DNA of 64,000 bases. Source: Pseudolabrys sp. (GTDB lineage Bacteria; Pseudomonadota; Alphaproteobacteria; Rhizobiales; Xanthobacteraceae). The stretch covers positions 1 through 64,000 of the forward strand of contig JAICMO010000001.1 of assembly GCA_025929185.1 (NCBI GenBank), read 5' to 3'. Shown here one piece after another: positions 63,434 to 64,000 of the stretch. Position numbers and translations under genes: made by a program. Numbering within the stretch: the stretch's first letter is position 1; every line of letters begins with the position of its first letter. The notes under the pieces are model-generated. The model was not told the origin of the DNA and searched no databases. It was given only the letters and a program-made list of their open reading frames with translations.

Positions 63434-64000
63434 TCAATCCAGTTTCTGCTGAATCGCGCGTGCAAGCGCGAAGAGCCGGCGTTCGATCGTCGATGGTACC
63501 TCGCACACGTAGCTGATGGTGTGCCTTCGTTCGTCGAAAATGCGGGTGTCCCAAGCCACCTGATTGCCGAGCTTGTCGATCGTTCCGGGCTCTTGCTTGG
63601 AGGCGTCTTCGTGCGCCCGTAATTCCGTTAGCTCGGTACTGATTTTCTGGCGCAATTGCTGTTGACGCTGTGAGAAGCGCTTGATCCCGTCCATAACCTG
63701 CGTGCGCTCGTTGTTGAGCGTCGCGAACAGCCCGGCAAACAGTAGCTTGGCTTTCTTCTCTTTTTCCGCCCTCCCACCGGCAATGAACTCGGCGGCCGCC
63801 TTTTCCGCGTCTTGGAGTGGCGTGCGCCGCGCCGCGAGACGCGCGACGAGGTCCTCGATCGTCGGGTCGTTCTTCCAGGCGTCACGCACGTCGTCGATGG
63901 CCGGTCCGTTCCAGAAAGCGGCAATCGACAGCTGCGGCACCTCGATCTGCTGGCAGGGCCAATCCGGATGGCGCGGGTCCATTGCATATGCAGCGCCCGA
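63434..64000 (-). CDS. Exported hypothetical protein, 5' end outside the window
   Basis: At least 188 residues with the frame open to the window edge. The residues before the first internal Met read SGAAYA, which looks like the end of a signal peptide (AxA), followed by MDPRHPDWPCQQIEVPQLSIAAFWNGP. The true start therefore lies beyond the edge. The rest is helical (VRDAWKNDPTIEDLVARLAARR..., RFSQRQQQLRQKISTELTELRAHED) with two cysteines. The family is not recognised; a periplasmic role is inferred. Confidence 0.7.
   Translation of the reverse strand, partial: SGAAYAMDPRHPDWPCQQIEVPQLSIAAFWNGPAIDDVRDAWKNDPTIEDLVARLAARRTPLQDAEKAAAEFIAGGRAEKEKKAKLLFAGLFATLNNERTQVMDGIKRFSQRQQQLRQKISTELTELRAHEDASKQEPGTIDKLGNQVAWDTRIFDERRHTISYVCEVPSTIERRLFALARAIQQKLD

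Overview
The window looks like a chromosomal segment of an alphaproteobacterium of the order Hyphomicrobiales (Bradyrhizobium/Xanthobacteraceae-like). This is inferred from the GC-rich coding sequence, several high-affinity branched-chain-amino-acid-type (Liv/HAAT) ABC transporters with dehydrogenases at their ends, an OpgD-OpgH periplasmic-glucan operon, an ExoF-like export protein, and rhizobial REP-type palindromes with GTCA...CTTGA...TGAC arms. I saw no tRNA, rRNA, CRISPR array, intact insertion sequence or phage gene.

Layout. 0.3-3.6 kb: a small NAD(P)-binding protein and a PAS-PAS-PAS-GGDEF-EAL cyclic-di-GMP protein. 3.8-8.7 kb: a divergent mini-cluster with a NodU/TobZ-type O-carbamoyltransferase on one strand and an overlapping EamA exporter, FkbH-like glyceryl-transferase/phosphatase and acyl carrier protein on the other. 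8.7-15.9 kb: a seven-gene minus-strand operon with a DUF1028 hydrolase, a complete dipeptide-type ABC importer and a threonine-dehydratase-like PLP enzyme. 16.0-19.7 kb: opgD-opgH. 19.8-23.9 kb: a plus-strand catabolic set (amidase, epimerase, short-chain dehydrogenase, alpha/beta hydrolase). It converges on a complete Liv operon with a terminal dehydrogenase (23.9-29.3 kb). 29.6-35.6 kb: a decayed ABC-transporter fragment, then a three-subunit formate-dehydrogenase-like complex with an NrfD-type anchor and a small helical protein.

36-54.8 kb is an accessory polysaccharide locus. It holds a VanZ-like protein, a Crp/Fnr regulator, an FAD oxidoreductase plus ATP-grasp pair, a methyltransferase, Wzz- and ExoF-like chain-length/export proteins, a WecG/TagA transferase, a GT2, an O-antigen-ligase/Wzy-type protein, a Wzx-type flippase and a GT4-type glycosyltransferase. 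It also holds a tightly packed five-gene operon: NodB-type deacetylase, JmjC-like oxygenase, DUF6492-like transferase, Tat-exported GH10 glycanase and CelD-type acyltransferase. Together these can account for assembly, flipping, polymerisation, export, trimming and acyl decoration of an exopolysaccharide. No initiating phosphoglycosyltransferase and no sugar-nucleotide synthesis genes are present here. A perfect 13-copy CAG/CTG repeat lies just upstream of the last glycosyltransferase.

55-64 kb: an MFS transporter, a class-C beta-lactamase-like hydrolase, small membrane or secreted proteins, a second Liv operon in the order livG-livF-livK-livH-livM, and an exported protein cut by the window end.

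The best candidates for something undescribed are the FkbH/ACP/carbamoyltransferase mini-cluster, the deacetylase-JmjC-DUF6492-GH10-acyltransferase operon, the formate-dehydrogenase-like enzyme with a fused N-terminal domain and no Tat signal, and the CAG repeat. All functional assignments come from reading motifs by eye; no database search was run.
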